Positions 9,183 through 19,108 of a stretch of 64,000 nucleotides of DNA are shown here, one piece after another. Under the pieces are notes generated by a model that searched no databases, was not told the origin of the DNA, and saw only the letters and a program-made list of their open reading frames with translations. The stretch is from assembly GCF_002128425.1 (NCBI RefSeq), contig NZ_NESS01000007.1:63555-127554 (forward strand), written 5' to 3'. The position numbers and the translations under genes were made by a program. Numbering within the stretch: position 1 is the first letter of the stretch; each line of letters begins with the position of its first letter. This stretch comes from Gottfriedia acidiceleris. Lineage in GTDB: Bacteria > Bacillota > Bacilli > Bacillales > Bacillaceae_G.

Positions 9183-9389
9183 TTATCTTGAATATCCACC
9201 AAGGCTTTGTTCAGCCATTTGTACTAAACGTTTTGTGATTTCACCACCAACAGAACCATTCGCACGAGAAGTAGAATCTGGGCCAAGTTGTACTCCAAAC
9301 TCTGTAGCAATTTCATACTTCATTGCGTCGATAGCTGCTTGAGCGCCAGGTGCTACTAAATTATTACTTGAATCATTTCTATTTGACAT
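9183..9389 (-). CDS. Alpha/beta-type small acid-soluble spore protein
   Basis: 68 aa. It coats and protects spore DNA in the forespore core and is degraded at germination. The germination protease site lies at [11 protein letters not shown] (about residues 26-36), and [16 protein letters not shown] is the conserved C-terminal DNA-binding helix region. AAGGAGGTGA precedes ATG by 7 nt, a very strong site typical of these abundant proteins. An ssp gene sits next to thiI in B. subtilis too (sspA). Several paralogues usually exist elsewhere, so the exact letter is not assigned. Confidence 0.95.
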   Translation of the reverse strand: MSNRNDSSNNLVAPGAQAAIDAMKYEIATEFGVQLGPDSTSRANGSVGGEITKRLVQMAEQSLGGYSR

Positions 9390-9412
9390 GTGTTGTCACC
9401 TCCTTGTGAGTA

Positions 9413-9443
9413 TAGAGTGTGATAAAACGCATGTCTTCATTCA
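9413..9443 (-). promoter_or_regulatory. Possible sigma-G promoter of the SASP gene
   Basis: On the minus strand TGAATGA, 17-bp spacer, CACTCTA. This resembles the forespore consensus (TGAATA, CATACTA) and the gene class is known to be sigma-G dependent. Confidence 0.5.
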
Positions 9444-9471
9444 TATTTTTACTGGTAATTTTTAGTAATTT

Positions 9472-10701
9472 TTATAAAAGCGCGTCGATATCGATTTCTT
9501 CTTCTTTTGTTGCCGTTTGATTTCGAATCATTTCGTTCTCAAAAATGATTGATTCTCTATTAACTACAGCTTCATTTATTAGTTCTGTAAAGTCAAAACG
9601 ACTTTCAAAACGAGCCACTTTATCACGTTTTGGTTTTGTAGTTGGATTAGCTGGTGTAAAAATTGTACAGCAATCCTCATAAGGTCTAATACTGATATCA
9701 TAAGTATCAATTTTTTTAGCAATATCCATAATTTCTAATTTATCCATAGCTAATAGTGGTCTTAAAACTGGATAATTAGTTACTTCATTGATTGTATGCA
9801 TACTTTCCAAAGTTTGGCTTGCCACTTGACCTAAGCTTTCACCAGTTGCTAAAGCAAGTGCTTTTCGATCAACAGAAACTTGCTCAGCAATTCTAAGCAT
9901 AATACGTCTCATGATTGTCATAGTGTAGCTAGCAGGCATTTCTTTATGAATTGCTTTTTGAATTTCAGTAAATGGGATAACATGTAAAGTTACTCGTTTA
10001 CAATATCTAGTTAGTTTACTTGCTAAATCAATTACTTTTTGTTTTGCACGATCACTCGTAAATGGAGGACTTTCAAAATGAATCGCTTCTATTGACACGC
10101 CTCGTTTTAGCAACATGTACGCTGCTACTGGACTATCGATTCCTCCTGATAGTAATAACATAACTTTTCCGCCAACTCCAACTGGATAGCCACCAGCACC
10201 AAATTCTTCTCCACAAGTAATATAAGTTGCATCATCACGTACTTCTACTCGAACAGCTACATCTGGATTATGTACATCTACAGTTAAGTGTTCTGTATTT
10301 TGAAGTATATACCCACCTAGCTCGCGGTTTAACTGTGGCGTATTCAATGGGAATTGTTTATAACTACGTTGTACGTTCACTTTAAACGTTTTAACGCTAT
10401 CACCAAGCTCGTTAATAGCTTCAAGAGCACCTTCTTTAATTGCTTCTAATTCAGTAACAACTTTTCTAGCATAACTAAACGTATGAATTCCAAAAACTTC
10501 TTTTAAATTAGCAGCAACTTTTTCATGGTCTTCACCATTTAATTTTATATACATACGATCACGAGTTGCAGTGATCTTAATTTTTTCAAAAGCTTTTAAT
10601 CGATTTCGAACATTTTCTCTTAATATACTTGTAAATCGTCCTCGATTTTTTCCTTTTGTAGTCATTTCTCCATAACGAATTAAAATATATTCTACATTCA
10701 T
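9472..10701 (-). CDS. thiI: tRNA 4-thiouridine synthetase ThiI
   Basis: 409 aa. It adenylates U8 of tRNA and inserts sulfur to give 4-thiouridine. The order is an N-terminal ferredoxin-like part, a THUMP domain (about 60-165) and the PP-loop ATPase SGGIDSP (185-191). It lacks a C-terminal rhodanese domain, the usual Bacillus form, and so depends on a desulfurase partner. NifZ is encoded 4 bp upstream, and the thiI ribosome binding site GAGGT lies in the last codons of nifZ, so the pair is translationally coupled. Confidence 0.95.
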   Translation of the reverse strand: MNVEYILIRYGEMTTKGKNRGRFTSILRENVRNRLKAFEKIKITATRDRMYIKLNGEDHEKVAANLKEVFGIHTFSYARKVVTELEAIKEGALEAINELGDSVKTFKVNVQRSYKQFPLNTPQLNRELGGYILQNTEHLTVDVHNPDVAVRVEVRDDATYITCGEEFGAGGYPVGVGGKVMLLLSGGIDSPVAAYMLLKRGVSIEAIHFESPPFTSDRAKQKVIDLASKLTRYCKRVTLHVIPFTEIQKAIHKEMPASYTMTIMRRIMLRIAEQVSVDRKALALATGESLGQVASQTLESMHTINEVTNYPVLRPLLAMDKLEIMDIAKKIDTYDISIRPYEDCCTIFTPANPTTKPKRDKVARFESRFDFTELINEAVVNRESIIFENEMIRNQTATKEEEIDIDALL

Positions 10702-10705
10702 GCTG

Positions 10706-11848
10706 TTACCTCATTACTTTATATAAATTTTTAATTACTTCTTTAATTATCTTATTAAACTGCTCTACTTCATCCATTGTATTTTCATAAGAAAGACTTA
10801 TTCTGACAGCACTACTTGCTACTTTCTCGCTTTTACCCATACTTTGTAATACACGGCTTATCTCAAAAGTTTTAGAAGAACATGCCGATTTTGTAGATAT
10901 AAAAACATTTTCTTCAGATAGAGCATGTACAATTACTTCAGGCTTTAATCCTACAAATGAAATATTTATTATATGAGGAGCAAAATCTGATTGTGGTGAG
11001 TTCATCACTGCGCCGTCAATCATTTCCAAATGTTGAATAAGCTCATTTCTCATTTTATATAGGTGGTCTTTCATTGTTTTTTGTTTTTCTAGTGTGATTC
11101 TTAATGCTTTAGCCATCGAAACAATTCCTGCAAGATTTTCCGTTCCTGAACGAATCTCTCTTTCCTGTGAACCACCTGTCATTAAAGATGATAATGTTAC
11201 ACCATCTCTAATATATAAAATTCCAGTTCCTTTTACACTGTGAAATTTATGACCAGAAATAGATAATAAATCGATCGCAGCTTGTTTAATATTTAACTGT
11301 ACTTTACCTACCCCTTGAACAGCGTCAACATGGAAAAATACTTTTGGATAATCCATTAATAACTGCCCAATTTCAGTTATTGGTTGGATTGCTCCTGTTT
11401 CATTATTTACATGAATGACAGAAACTAGTATCGTATCATCTCTTAACGCTTTTTTTAATTGGTCAACAGAAATAAACCCATCTTCGTTTGGGGATAAGTA
11501 GGTTACTTCAAATCCAAGATCCTCTAATTGTTTATAGGCTTCATAAATTGACGGATGCTCAATTTCAGTCGTAATCAGATGTTTTCCTCTTGAACGATGC
11601 ATCATGGCCGTTCCTTTTATTGCTAGATTATTACCTTCTGTTCCACCTGATGTAAAGATGATCTCAGATGGTTGAACAGATAAAAGTTCTGCAATTTGGT
11701 TTCTAGCTTTTGAGAGTAATTGCTCTGAGCGTCCACCAAGCTTATGGATTGAGGACGGATTTCCAAAAAACTGTTCTGAAACAGTAATATATGTGTCTAA
11801 CACCTCTTTATAAGGTTTAGTAGTCGCACTATTATCAAAATAAATCAT
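10706..11848 (-). CDS. nifZ: Cysteine desulfurase NifZ, partner of ThiI
   Basis: 380 aa, a PLP enzyme that takes sulfur from cysteine. Lys201 in SGHKFHS binds PLP and Cys323 in [11 protein letters not shown] carries the persulfide. In B. subtilis the thiI-adjacent desulfurase NifZ supplies sulfur for 4-thiouridine; the same gene pair is seen here. The start [10 protein letters not shown] follows GGAGGT, 11 codons inside the longest frame, and DNSAT is the normal N-terminus of the family. Confidence 0.93.
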   Translation of the reverse strand: MIYFDNSATTKPYKEVLDTYITVSEQFFGNPSSIHKLGGRSEQLLSKARNQIAELLSVQPSEIIFTSGGTEGNNLAIKGTAMMHRSRGKHLITTEIEHPSIYEAYKQLEDLGFEVTYLSPNEDGFISVDQLKKALRDDTILVSVIHVNNETGAIQPITEIGQLLMDYPKVFFHVDAVQGVGKVQLNIKQAAIDLLSISGHKFHSVKGTGILYIRDGVTLSSLMTGGSQEREIRSGTENLAGIVSMAKALRITLEKQKTMKDHLYKMRNELIQHLEMIDGAVMNSPQSDFAPHIINISFVGLKPEVIVHALSEENVFISTKSACSSKTFEISRVLQSMGKSEKVASSAVRISLSYENTMDEVEQFNKIIKEVIKNLYKVMR

Positions 11849-11904
11849 TTTTTTTCGTACCTCCATATTGCTTGAGTCCATTTTTCATTATATCTGAAAA
11901 CAGA

Positions 11905-11937
11905 CGAAACCCCTAAGATTTTCATCTATAGGGGTAG
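11905..11937 (-). terminator. Weak terminator of ezrA
   Basis: On the minus strand ACCCCTA/TTAGGGGT forms a hairpin overlapping the last ezrA codons. The T tract behind it is interrupted, so nifZ-thiI could receive read-through. Confidence 0.4.
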
Positions 11938-13644
11938 TGTGTACTTTTGTTCATTTAGTATTTCTTGTAATTTATCGATTGCACCAGGTTCAACTTTTTC
12001 AATTGAAACAGCAGCTTCTTCTAGAGCTTCATTATATTGGAATTCTCTAAATAATTGCTCTGCCTTGTCCATTGACGTTGCCATTTGTACATTTGTACTT
12101 CTATAGCGATTTCCATATTGTATCACTTTTTCAACGAAATATCCTTGTTCAATCATATATTTCGTATCATTATAGCAATCATTTACAGCTTTTGTTGCTT
12201 TTTCTAGTAAAAATGATACATGCGTCATTTTTAATGGCTTTTTCTCTAATTCCAAATAAACAATTTGCATACTTTCTTGAGCATCTTGTATTTGCTTCAT
12301 AGAAGAAACTGGCATACCAGGTAAATTAGAAATTTGAACAAGACGTTTGACCTCTAACATTAATCGTTTCATTTCAATTAATTGATCACGAGCTTGTAAT
12401 TCATCTTTTCGAAGTGCTTTTAACATTTCAACATACATCAAATGAGATTCTTTAACATCTTCCATTTGCTTTTTTAATAAATCTAATTCTTCCCTTATTA
12501 CAGAAAATGCAAGGTCTTGCTCTGCCACACGAATCTGCAATAATTCAAAGCGTTTTGTAATGATACTTACTTGCTTTTCAACCATTTTTTGAGCGTGAGT
12601 ATCTTCATCACTTAATTCATAAATTTGCTGAACTAATTGAGTCTCTTCTTTTGTTTTTAAATTATCTTCTCGAATACTTTGAATTTCTTCTTGAGAAGTC
12701 CATATTTCTTTTTCTACTACAAATTTACTCTCTACTTCTTTTTCTAATAAATCATAGATTGAATCGACTTTTGTTTTTACGTATTCAAGCTTATCATTCG
12801 CTTCTGTGATTTCTAGTTTTTTAATTAATTCGACACAGTCGATACATATTTTTGAACATTCAATTGTTTCATTTTCTAATGCTTCAAAATCAAGCACATA
12901 TCCGTCTGCTTTCATTTGCTTTAATCCATCAGTTAAATTATGTATTTGAGAAGGCATTGTAGTAGAAGATTCAATATATAAATCCGGTATGATTTGCATA
13001 TTTGTTTTCAATATATGTACTTGATCTGCAATTTCTTTTACTAATACTCTTGCCTCTAAATAATTTCCTTTTTCAGTTGTTTCATTAAATAATTGGACTT
13101 GTTGTTTAATTTCATCCATCTTTTGTTCCAACTGAGTTTCAGAAATTGAATATAAATGACGATGAGTTAATAAAAGCTTTCTTTGCTCAAGATACTCTTG
13201 GTTTAACAATTCAATATCCGAATTATTTTGTTCTTCACTACCTACTAAGTCGCTTACTTCATTTAGAATTTTTTCAACGCTTGATTCTGCTTCACTTAGT
13301 CTTCCTTCAATTTCACTAATCCCTGTTTTTGCTTTCATGAAATGATATTTATTAATTGCCTCATCTATTACGTAGATCGAATCAGTTACTTTCGGTAAAT
13401 AAGTTGTAACTAGTTCATCCCAATCAGTTCTCCATTTTTCAAATAGCTCTTCCGTTTGGCCAGTCATATTTAAGGCCTTTAGCTTTGAAAGTTCATCCGT
13501 AACGGGCTTACTCATTAACTGCATTCTCCACGCTTCAAGTTCATCGAGTTTTTTGAATAAACGTTGTCGAATTGTTAAGGCTACAATCATTAATGCGATA
13601 ACAATACCTATTACGACTAAAATTACATAGAATGTCATTGTCAT
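11926..13644 (-). CDS. ezrA: Septation ring formation regulator EzrA
   Basis: About 572 aa. A membrane-anchored negative regulator of FtsZ ring assembly. One N-terminal transmembrane segment (about residues 3-24, extracellular N-terminus) is followed by a long series of spectrin-like coiled-coil helices filling the rest of the protein. Length and position (between nifZ and refZ) agree with B. subtilis ezrA. The start is chosen at the ATG of MTMTFYVIL; the AGAGGAGG site lies 13 nt before it, rather far, so an alternative upstream start at 13674 cannot be ruled out. Confidence 0.92.
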   Translation of the reverse strand: MTMTFYVILVVIGIVIALMIVALTIRQRLFKKLDELEAWRMQLMSKPVTDELSKLKALNMTGQTEELFEKWRTDWDELVTTYLPKVTDSIYVIDEAINKYHFMKAKTGISEIEGRLSEAESSVEKILNEVSDLVGSEEQNNSDIELLNQEYLEQRKLLLTHRHLYSISETQLEQKMDEIKQQVQLFNETTEKGNYLEARVLVKEIADQVHILKTNMQIIPDLYIESSTTMPSQIHNLTDGLKQMKADGYVLDFEALENETIECSKICIDCVELIKKLEITEANDKLEYVKTKVDSIYDLLEKEVESKFVVEKEIWTSQEEIQSIREDNLKTKEETQLVQQIYELSDEDTHAQKMVEKQVSIITKRFELLQIRVAEQDLAFSVIREELDLLKKQMEDVKESHLMYVEMLKALRKDELQARDQLIEMKRLMLEVKRLVQISNLPGMPVSSMKQIQDAQESMQIVYLELEKKPLKMTHVSFLLEKATKAVNDCYNDTKYMIEQGYFVEKVIQYGNRYRSTNVQMATSMDKAEQLFREFQYNEALEEAAVSIEKVEPGAIDKLQEILNEQKYTLPL

Positions 13645-13851
13645 TTTCCCTGATGTACCTCCTCTACTTGCCATCTAAATCTATTTATCTGTACGTTATT
13701 TATTGAATTAATTAGTCACCCTTTATTTAGGTCATAGTTAATAATAACATGATAAAGTTGATTTTTGGCTTAATTTTTTCAATTTTTTCATATTTTTATC
13801 AAACTATAATAAATACTGTAAAAGCTTGTAGAAATTTCAGATTTTTAATCA

Positions 13852-13898
13852 ACGAAAAACGCCTTTTTATTGTGATTTCCCACAATGAAAAAGGCGAA
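13852..13898 (-). terminator. Terminator of refZ
   Basis: On the minus strand GCCTTTTTCATTGTG pairs with CACAATAAAAAGGC, followed by GTTTTT. Confidence 0.8.
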
Positions 13899-13901
13899 CT
13901 T

Positions 13902-14549
13902 TTAGGATGAAAGTTCTATTCGACTAATTAAACTCTCATCCATATCTAGTAGTGATTCAATCCACTTCTCTACATACTCTTTATACCTATCAAAAAAATA
14001 AAGATCATTTTGTTGTATATACAGTACTTCATTTAAATAGATTGGAAATAGGTACGGTGTTGAAAGGAAGGATTTTAACTGGACGAAAAATACGGAAAAT
14101 GGCATCGTTAGTTTCGAATTTGAAAAACGAATAGCATCATAAATTTGGGTAAAAGTATAACGCTCTCTTGCTAAATATGTCATCATAATTTCACGAATGA
14201 AGACAGAGTCCATTGTCAGCTCTCTGTAAAAAATCGAAGCATATTCCTTTTTTAAATAGTAATAATTAAGTACTTCACCAACAAGATTCATTAAAATTAA
14301 ATTAGCGTTTTTATCATACAATGCCAAACAATGCTTATCTAAAATTTCAACGTATCCTTCTAAAAACTCTACTATAATATGTTCAAGTAAACCCTGTTTA
14401 CCTTTAAAATAATATGAAATCGTCGCAATATTTACATTTGCTTTTTTAGAAATATCCCTAACAGAAGTACCATGGTATCCATTAATTTTAAATAACGTAA
14501 GCGCTGTCTCGATGACTTTCTTCTTTGTTGCAAGTTTATCTTGCTCCAT
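13902..14549 (-). CDS. refZ: TetR-type regulator RefZ (YttP)
   Basis: 215 aa. In B. subtilis RefZ binds motifs around the origin and restrains FtsZ assembly during sporulation. The N-terminal TetR helix-turn-helix is clear (GTSVRDISKKANVNIATISYYF, residues about 27-48, split here only by description), followed by an all-helical domain. The assignment rests on that N-terminus plus position between ezrA and ytsP. Start ATG of MEQDK after GAGGGTGA. No hisJ lies between ezrA and refZ, unlike B. subtilis. Confidence 0.82.
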   Translation of the reverse strand: MEQDKLATKKKVIETALTLFKINGYHGTSVRDISKKANVNIATISYYFKGKQGLLEHIIVEFLEGYVEILDKHCLALYDKNANLILMNLVGEVLNYYYLKKEYASIFYRELTMDSVFIREIMMTYLARERYTFTQIYDAIRFSNSKLTMPFSVFFVQLKSFLSTPYLFPIYLNEVLYIQQNDLYFFDRYKEYVEKWIESLLDMDESLISRIELSS

Positions 14550-14696
14550 ACTCGTCACCCTCTTTTTACAACATGAATTCCTTTATTAATTAACGAAATT
14601 ATAATAAATTCCTCTACAAATCGGTCGACAAAATTACCAGTATTCTTTCGAAATATGCTATTATATTTCACATGAAATAGGGAAAGGGGTCTACAA

Positions 14697-15185
14697 ATGT
14701 TTCAAAAAGTCGAATATTCAGGTACGAAAGAACAACAATATACTACTCTAACAGCCCAAGTTAAAGCTTTAATAGATGGTGAACATAACTTAATTGCTAA
14801 TTTAGCAAATACATCTGCCTTATTAAATCAGTTTTTACACCAAATAAATTGGGTTGGATTTTATTTAAAAGATGGAGATCGTGATGAATTAGTTTTAGGT
14901 CCATTTGTAGGTCTACCTGCATGTGTGCGTATACCATACGGCAAGGGAGTTTGCGGTACATCTGCCCAAACAAAAACTGTTCAAAGAATCGATAATGTTC
15001 ACGAATTCCCTGGGCACATCGCTTGTGACGCAGCATCAAATTCTGAGATCGTTATTCCTTTAATGCATAATGGAGAAGTAATCGGAGTATTAGATATCGA
15101 TAGTCCGGAATTCAATCGTTTTGATGAAATGGATCAAAAATACCTTCAAGCGATCGTAAATTTAGTTGAAGATACAATTAAATAA
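14697..15185 (+). CDS. ytsP: Free methionine-R-sulfoxide reductase (GAF domain, YtsP)
   Basis: 162 aa, a single GAF domain. fRMsr enzymes reduce free methionine-R-sulfoxide in the cytosol. The three family cysteines are present: Cys76 in LPACVRIP, Cys86 in GKGVCGTSA and Cys110 in GHIACDAAS. GGGAAAGGGG precedes ATG. It is a single gene just ahead of the rpsD promoter. B. subtilis places ytrP between ytsP and rpsD; that gene is absent here. Confidence 0.9.
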   Translation: MFQKVEYSGTKEQQYTTLTAQVKALIDGEHNLIANLANTSALLNQFLHQINWVGFYLKDGDRDELVLGPFVGLPACVRIPYGKGVCGTSAQTKTVQRIDNVHEFPGHIACDAASNSEIVIPLMHNGEVIGVLDIDSPEFNRFDEMDQKYLQAIVNLVEDTIK

Positions 15186-15262
15186 GAGAGTTTAATCTCA
15201 AAAAGCAATCCTTTATCGGATTTCTTTATTCTTATTATACAAAGTTAAGAATAAAACTGGCC

Positions 15263-15291
15263 TTGACTATTTTATACTATCTGGTTATAAT
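15263..15291 (+). promoter_or_regulatory. Strong sigma-A promoter of rpsD
   Basis: TTGACT at 15263-15268, exactly 17 bp, TATAAT at 15286-15291. Confidence 0.9.
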
Positions 15292-15299
15292 ATTCTTTG

Positions 15300-15480
15300 T
15301 GTAAAATAACGCAGCGTTGTAAGCACATGCTTGATATTTATTTTGTTCCTCTACTGTTAAAGAGGTGTCATCGCGTAACTCTGGCTGCTGGAGCGAGGAT
15401 ACATGAAAGCAAAATAAACAAGACTTGGGGCTACACGAACGTTTTTATTTTACTCCAAAATAAAAACTAAAGGAGGAGAC
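15300..15480 (+). promoter_or_regulatory. rpsD leader, likely S4 autoregulatory RNA
   Basis: A transcribed leader of about 190 nt separates the promoter from rpsD and is GC-richer and more structured than flanking DNA (for example CCTCTACTG-TTAAAGAGG near 15350). In Bacillus, S4 represses its own mRNA by binding a pseudoknot in this leader. I infer the same here from position and length; the fold was not computed. Confidence 0.6.
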
Positions 15481-15485
15481 AATCA

Positions 15486-16088
15486 ATGTCTCGTTATACA
15501 GGATCTACTTGGAAATTATCTCGCCGTTTAGGCATTTCATTAAGCGGAACAGGTAAAGAATTAGAAAAACGCCCTTACGCACCAGGTCAACATGGACCTA
15601 ACCAACGTAAAAAATTATCAGAATACGGTTTACAGTTAACTGAAAAACAAAAATTACGTCACATGTACGGTGTTAATGAGCGTCAATTCCGTCGCACTTT
15701 TGATATCGCTGGTAAATTAACTGGTAAACACGGTGAAAACTTCATGATCTTATTAGAAACTCGTTTAGACAACGTAGTTTACCGTATGGGTCTTGCTCGT
15801 ACTCGTCGTGCAGCTCGTCAATTAGTTAACCACGGTCACATCATGGTTGATGGCAAACGTGTAGACATTCCATCTTTCCGTGTGAAAATCGGTCAAACTA
15901 TCAGCTTACGTGAAAAATCACAAAACTTAGCTGTAGTTAAAGAAGCTGTTGAAGTTAACAACTTTGTACCTGAGTACATCACTTTCAACGCTGACAAATT
16001 AGAAGGTACTTTCAACCGCTTACCAGAGCGTTCTGAATTACCAGCTGAAATCAACGAAGCTCTTATCGTTGAATTCTACAACCGTTAA
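15486..16088 (+). CDS. rpsD: Ribosomal protein S4
   Basis: 200 aa, the usual length. S4 nucleates 30S assembly by binding the 5' domain of 16S r[19 protein letters not shown] is the typical N-terminus without the zinc motif, and the S4 RNA-binding domain covers [19 protein letters not shown] region (about 93-155). AAAGGAGGAG precedes ATG. It is a monocistronic unit with its own promoter, long leader and terminator, as in B. subtilis, away from the main ribosomal operons. Confidence 0.98.
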   Translation: MSRYTGSTWKLSRRLGISLSGTGKELEKRPYAPGQHGPNQRKKLSEYGLQLTEKQKLRHMYGVNERQFRRTFDIAGKLTGKHGENFMILLETRLDNVVYRMGLARTRRAARQLVNHGHIMVDGKRVDIPSFRVKIGQTISLREKSQNLAVVKEAVEVNNFVPEYITFNADKLEGTFNRLPERSELPAEINEALIVEFYNR

Positions 16089-16113
16089 TAATATCGCTTC
16101 TAGAAGTGATGAA

Positions 16114-16147
16114 AAACCTCAATCAAACTTGATTGAGGTTTTTTTAT
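16114..16147 (+). terminator. Terminator of rpsD
   Basis: AACCTCAATC/GATTGAGGTT hairpin followed by seven T. Confidence 0.92.
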
Positions 16148-16170
16148 TATTTTACACACCGTTAATATGT

Positions 16171-16202
16171 AAAAAAAAGCCCTCGACTTTACTCGAAGGG
16201 CT
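16171..16202 (-). terminator. Terminator of the 16245-16613 gene
   Basis: On the minus strand AGCCCTTCGA/TCGAGGGCT is followed by eight T. Confidence 0.88.
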
Positions 16203-16244
16203 ACTTATGCGGAAATGAGAGGTGTATTAAAATAACCTTTTATA

Positions 16245-16613
16245 TTATTTTAATTTCACTACCGCTAAGTCATGTTGCATTGCATTATTACCACTCATAG
16301 GATCAAATGCAATGTCACTAAGTCCAAATACATTTACTACAACATCACGATCTTTCGGATGAAGAATTCTTATTTCATAAGCAAATAAAGTTGCTGGAAG
16401 TTGGAAAGATCTAAATGTTCTATATTGATTTGGTGGAATTGTTACTGTAGATGGATCAACCATAGGAAGAATAACTGGTGAACCGCTAGACCAGTCAAAC
16501 ATTAAAACACTCACAGAACGAGAGTCATCCGGGTCAACATTAAGAGCTTCAACTGTTAAAAACTGAGTACTAGAATGTCTTCTTAGTACGCCAGTTGATA
16601 AAAATTTTGCCAT
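16245..16613 (-). CDS. Hypothetical beta-rich protein
   Basis: 122 aa. I do not recognise the family. It has no signal peptide or membrane segment. The first half reads MAKFLSTGVLRRHSSTQF and the body is rich in beta-type stretches, with prolines in DPSTVTIPPNQY. No cysteine remains with the chosen start. AAAGGAGTGACG precedes the ATG of MAKFL; the longest frame begins 20 codons earlier with no site. Bacilli have small surface and spore proteins of this style, but that is only an impression. It is monocistronic with a strong terminator. Confidence 0.7.
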   Translation of the reverse strand: MAKFLSTGVLRRHSSTQFLTVEALNVDPDDSRSVSVLMFDWSSGSPVILPMVDPSTVTIPPNQYRTFRSFQLPATLFAYEIRILHPKDRDVVVNVFGLSDIAFDPMSGNNAMQHDLAVVKLK

Positions 16614-16746
16614 CAACGTCACTCCTTTCATATTATTTGGACAAGCAAATCCATATAATATAAAATGCTTCATTCAAAAAAATGAAACGGACATTGGTAC
16701 AAATTAAATTATAGTTTTAATAAAAATAATAGATTGTTTACTATAA

Positions 16747-17328
16747 TTAAATTTGTTTATAATAAGTAGCTTTTAAAATAGATAAACATTCCCTTAAGTA
16801 TGCAGTAGGTATAATTACTTTTGGTGTTCTTGCTGGAAGACCAACTACATTTAAGCCTTGCTTTTTGGCCAATTTTAAAGATCTAAATAAATGATAATCA
16901 TTTGAAACAACGACTCCTTGAGCTTGATCATTGTTTATAAGTTTTTTGGAGAATTTCATATTCTCGTATGTATTTGTTGATAAATCTTCTTTTACAATTC
17001 GATCTTCTTCAATTCCTAATTTGATTAATTCAAGCTTCATACATTCAGCTTCTGATATCAATTCATCGTTTCCTTTTCCACCTGAAACAATAATTTTTGC
17101 ACTTTTATTTTCCTTTGCATATTTAGCTGCTGTTTCAATTCGATAACGTAAAGCTCTAGTAGGCTTATCCTTTTTCAAACCAGCACCTAACACAATAACA
17201 TAATCGGCGTCTTCCGGTACTTTATGCTGATATTGTAAAAAGCTATTTACACCGATAAAAACGATACAGAATACATAACTTAGTATCCCAATAATAATTG
17301 TATATGTAATTATTTTAAAAAAGCTCAT
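16747..17328 (-). CDS. DUF218 (YdcF/SanA/ElyC family) membrane protein
   Basis: 193 aa. One N-terminal transmembrane segment (about residues 7-27) is followed by the DUF218 Rossmann-like domain with DYVIVLGAGL (near 42-52), IIVSGGKGNDE (near 80) and VSNDYHLFRS (near 141), the conserved motifs of the family. Members such as SanA and ElyC are linked to cell-envelope integrity; no enzymatic activity is firmly known. AAAGGAGATAAAGG precedes ATG. It is a single gene. Confidence 0.85.
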   Translation of the reverse strand: MSFFKIITYTIIIGILSYVFCIVFIGVNSFLQYQHKVPEDADYVIVLGAGLKKDKPTRALRYRIETAAKYAKENKSAKIIVSGGKGNDELISEAECMKLELIKLGIEEDRIVKEDLSTNTYENMKFSKKLINNDQAQGVVVSNDYHLFRSLKLAKKQGLNVVGLPARTPKVIIPTAYLRECLSILKATYYKQI

Positions 17329-17439
17329 TACCTTTATCTCCTTTAATAAAATTACTTTAACTATTATTTTATCGAATAATTAAGTGGATTACATTAAATT
17401 TTGGAATATTCCACTAATATTTAATATTTATACTGCAAA

Positions 17440-17494
17440 TAAAAAATCCCCTATATGAAAAGAAATGGATATCCTTTCTTTCATATAAGGGATT
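17440..17494 (-). terminator. Terminator after the small ORF 17516-17650
   Basis: A long stem on the minus strand (AATCCCTTATATGAAAG pairing with its near-complement ending GGGGATT) is followed by TTTTTTA. Confidence 0.75.
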
Positions 17495-17515
17495 GATTCA
17501 AAATTATTTATTCAA

Positions 17516-17650
17516 TTATCTAGGATACTTTTCGCCCATCGGATTATGTTGATCCTTCGAAAGTCTCTTTTGATGAGCTTTCGTTTTTGCATCTACATGA
17601 TTTGCATCGCTAGGACGATTTTTCTTTGAACCACCTGCTGCATGACTCAT
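17516..17650 (-). CDS. Small hydrophilic protein, 44 aa
   Basis: A short frame not long enough for usual ORF cut-offs: MSHAAGGSKKNRPSDANH..., ending MGEKYPR. It is highly charged, has no hydrophobic segment and no cysteine. GGAGGG stands 7 nt before ATG and a strong terminator follows, so it is very likely expressed. Composition resembles minor small spore proteins of bacilli, but I cannot assign it to a named family. Confidence 0.7.
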   Translation of the reverse strand: MSHAAGGSKKNRPSDANHVDAKTKAHQKRLSKDQHNPMGEKYPR

Positions 17651-17708
17651 TTTTTTCCCTCCATTTAACCAGTTCGTACAAAAACTAGTTTACGTAGAAA
17701 CAATTTGT

Positions 17709-19088
17709 TTATGCGGCATTTCTAGAACTTTCATCTTTATTTTCAACTTCTAATCCTTTACCCAATATAGCGGCTAACATACTGAATAATGGTGTAATAA
17801 ATAGTACGAATGAAAACGGTAAGTAATCAATAACAGGTACACCTAATGTTGAAGCAAAAAACGCTCCACTTACACTCCATGGAACAATTGGATTAAAAAG
17901 TGTTCCGCCATCTTCTAATGCACGTGATAAATTTTTAAGTGGAATATTTTTTTTGATAAATACATCTTTTAATAATTGCCCAGGAAGTAGAATTGATAGG
18001 TATTGTTCTCCTGTTAGAAGATTTACCCCCATAGCAGATAATGTACTTGCAATAACAATATTTCCTTTACGTTTCAAATTAGATAGTGATTGAATTAATG
18101 TCTCAAATACTCTAAGCTCTTGTAATAATCCACCTAAAGCAAGGGCAATAAAAATTAATGAAACTGACCACATCATTGATTGTAATCCTCCACGGTTAAC
18201 AATCGAATTAAGCATTTCATTTCCAGTATCTAATTGGAAGCCATTTTGTAATGTTGTAAACACTTTTTCAAGTGTTAAATCTTTTTGAATGAAAAATGCT
18301 AAAACTAATGAACTAACAATACCAGCCGACATCGTTGGTAAAGTCGAAAACCCTTTAAATGCCATAATAAAAACAATTAAACAAGGGATTAATAAAAATG
18401 GATTCACTTCAAAGCTAGATGAAATTGCTTTTTTCATTTCTGTAACTTGCGCCATATCTGTATTTCCATGACCCATACCGATGATTAAGAATAATATAAC
18501 TGTAACAATTAATGCTGGAATTGTTGTATACGCCATGTGTCGAATATGCTCATTAACCTTTATCCCTAAAATACTTGGAACAAAATTCGTTGTATCTGAT
18601 ATTGGTGACATTTTATCTCCAAAGCACGCTCCACTAATAATTGCACCTGCTGCAATTGCTGGTGGAATACCCATAATATGAGCAATTCCCATTAACGCTA
18701 CACCAACTGTAGCAATTGTTGTAAATGTACTACCAGTAAAACTAGCAACTATGATTGTAATAAAAATTGCACTAATCGCAAACCACTTAGCTGAAAGTAC
18801 AGAAATTCCGTAAAATAATAATGTTGGTACTGTCCCACTTAGCATCCAAGAACCGATTAACAAACCGATCATCATTAAGATTAATGTAGGTGATAGTCCA
18901 TTTTGAATTCCCTTTTTCATCCCATTTTCTATCTGTTCCCATTTAAATCCTTTAAAAAGTCCAAAAACTGCTAAACAAACAACACATAGTAAAAGTGGAA
19001 TTTGTGGATCCGTTTTTAATATAACTAGACAACTAGACATAATAACTGTAAACAGTGCGATTAACGCACCTAATTCAATGTTTTTCAT
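17709..19088 (-). CDS. nhaC: NhaC-family antiporter, probable tyrosine transporter
   Basis: 459 aa with 10-12 hydrophobic segments. NhaC-type Na+/H+ antiporter signature regions are seen: GACFGDKMSPISDTTN (near 172) and FNPIVPWSVSGAF near 400. It follows a GNAT gene by 20 bp, and the pair lies behind a T-box with a TAC (Tyr) specifier. NhaC-like genes under Tyr T-boxes have been proposed as tyrosine transporters in Firmicutes by comparative genomics, so tyrosine uptake is a better guess than pH homeostasis. The distinction cannot be made from the protein alone. Confidence 0.85.
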   Translation of the reverse strand: MKNIELGALIALFTVIMSSCLVILKTDPQIPLLLCVVCLAVFGLFKGFKWEQIENGMKKGIQNGLSPTLILMMIGLLIGSWMLSGTVPTLLFYGISVLSAKWFAISAIFITIIVASFTGSTFTTIATVGVALMGIAHIMGIPPAIAAGAIISGACFGDKMSPISDTTNFVPSILGIKVNEHIRHMAYTTIPALIVTVILFLIIGMGHGNTDMAQVTEMKKAISSSFEVNPFLLIPCLIVFIMAFKGFSTLPTMSAGIVSSLVLAFFIQKDLTLEKVFTTLQNGFQLDTGNEMLNSIVNRGGLQSMMWSVSLIFIALALGGLLQELRVFETLIQSLSNLKRKGNIVIASTLSAMGVNLLTGEQYLSILLPGQLLKDVFIKKNIPLKNLSRALEDGGTLFNPIVPWSVSGAFFASTLGVPVIDYLPFSFVLFITPLFSMLAAILGKGLEVENKDESSRNAA

Positions 19089-19108
19089 TTTAATACTCTC
19101 CCCTTATT

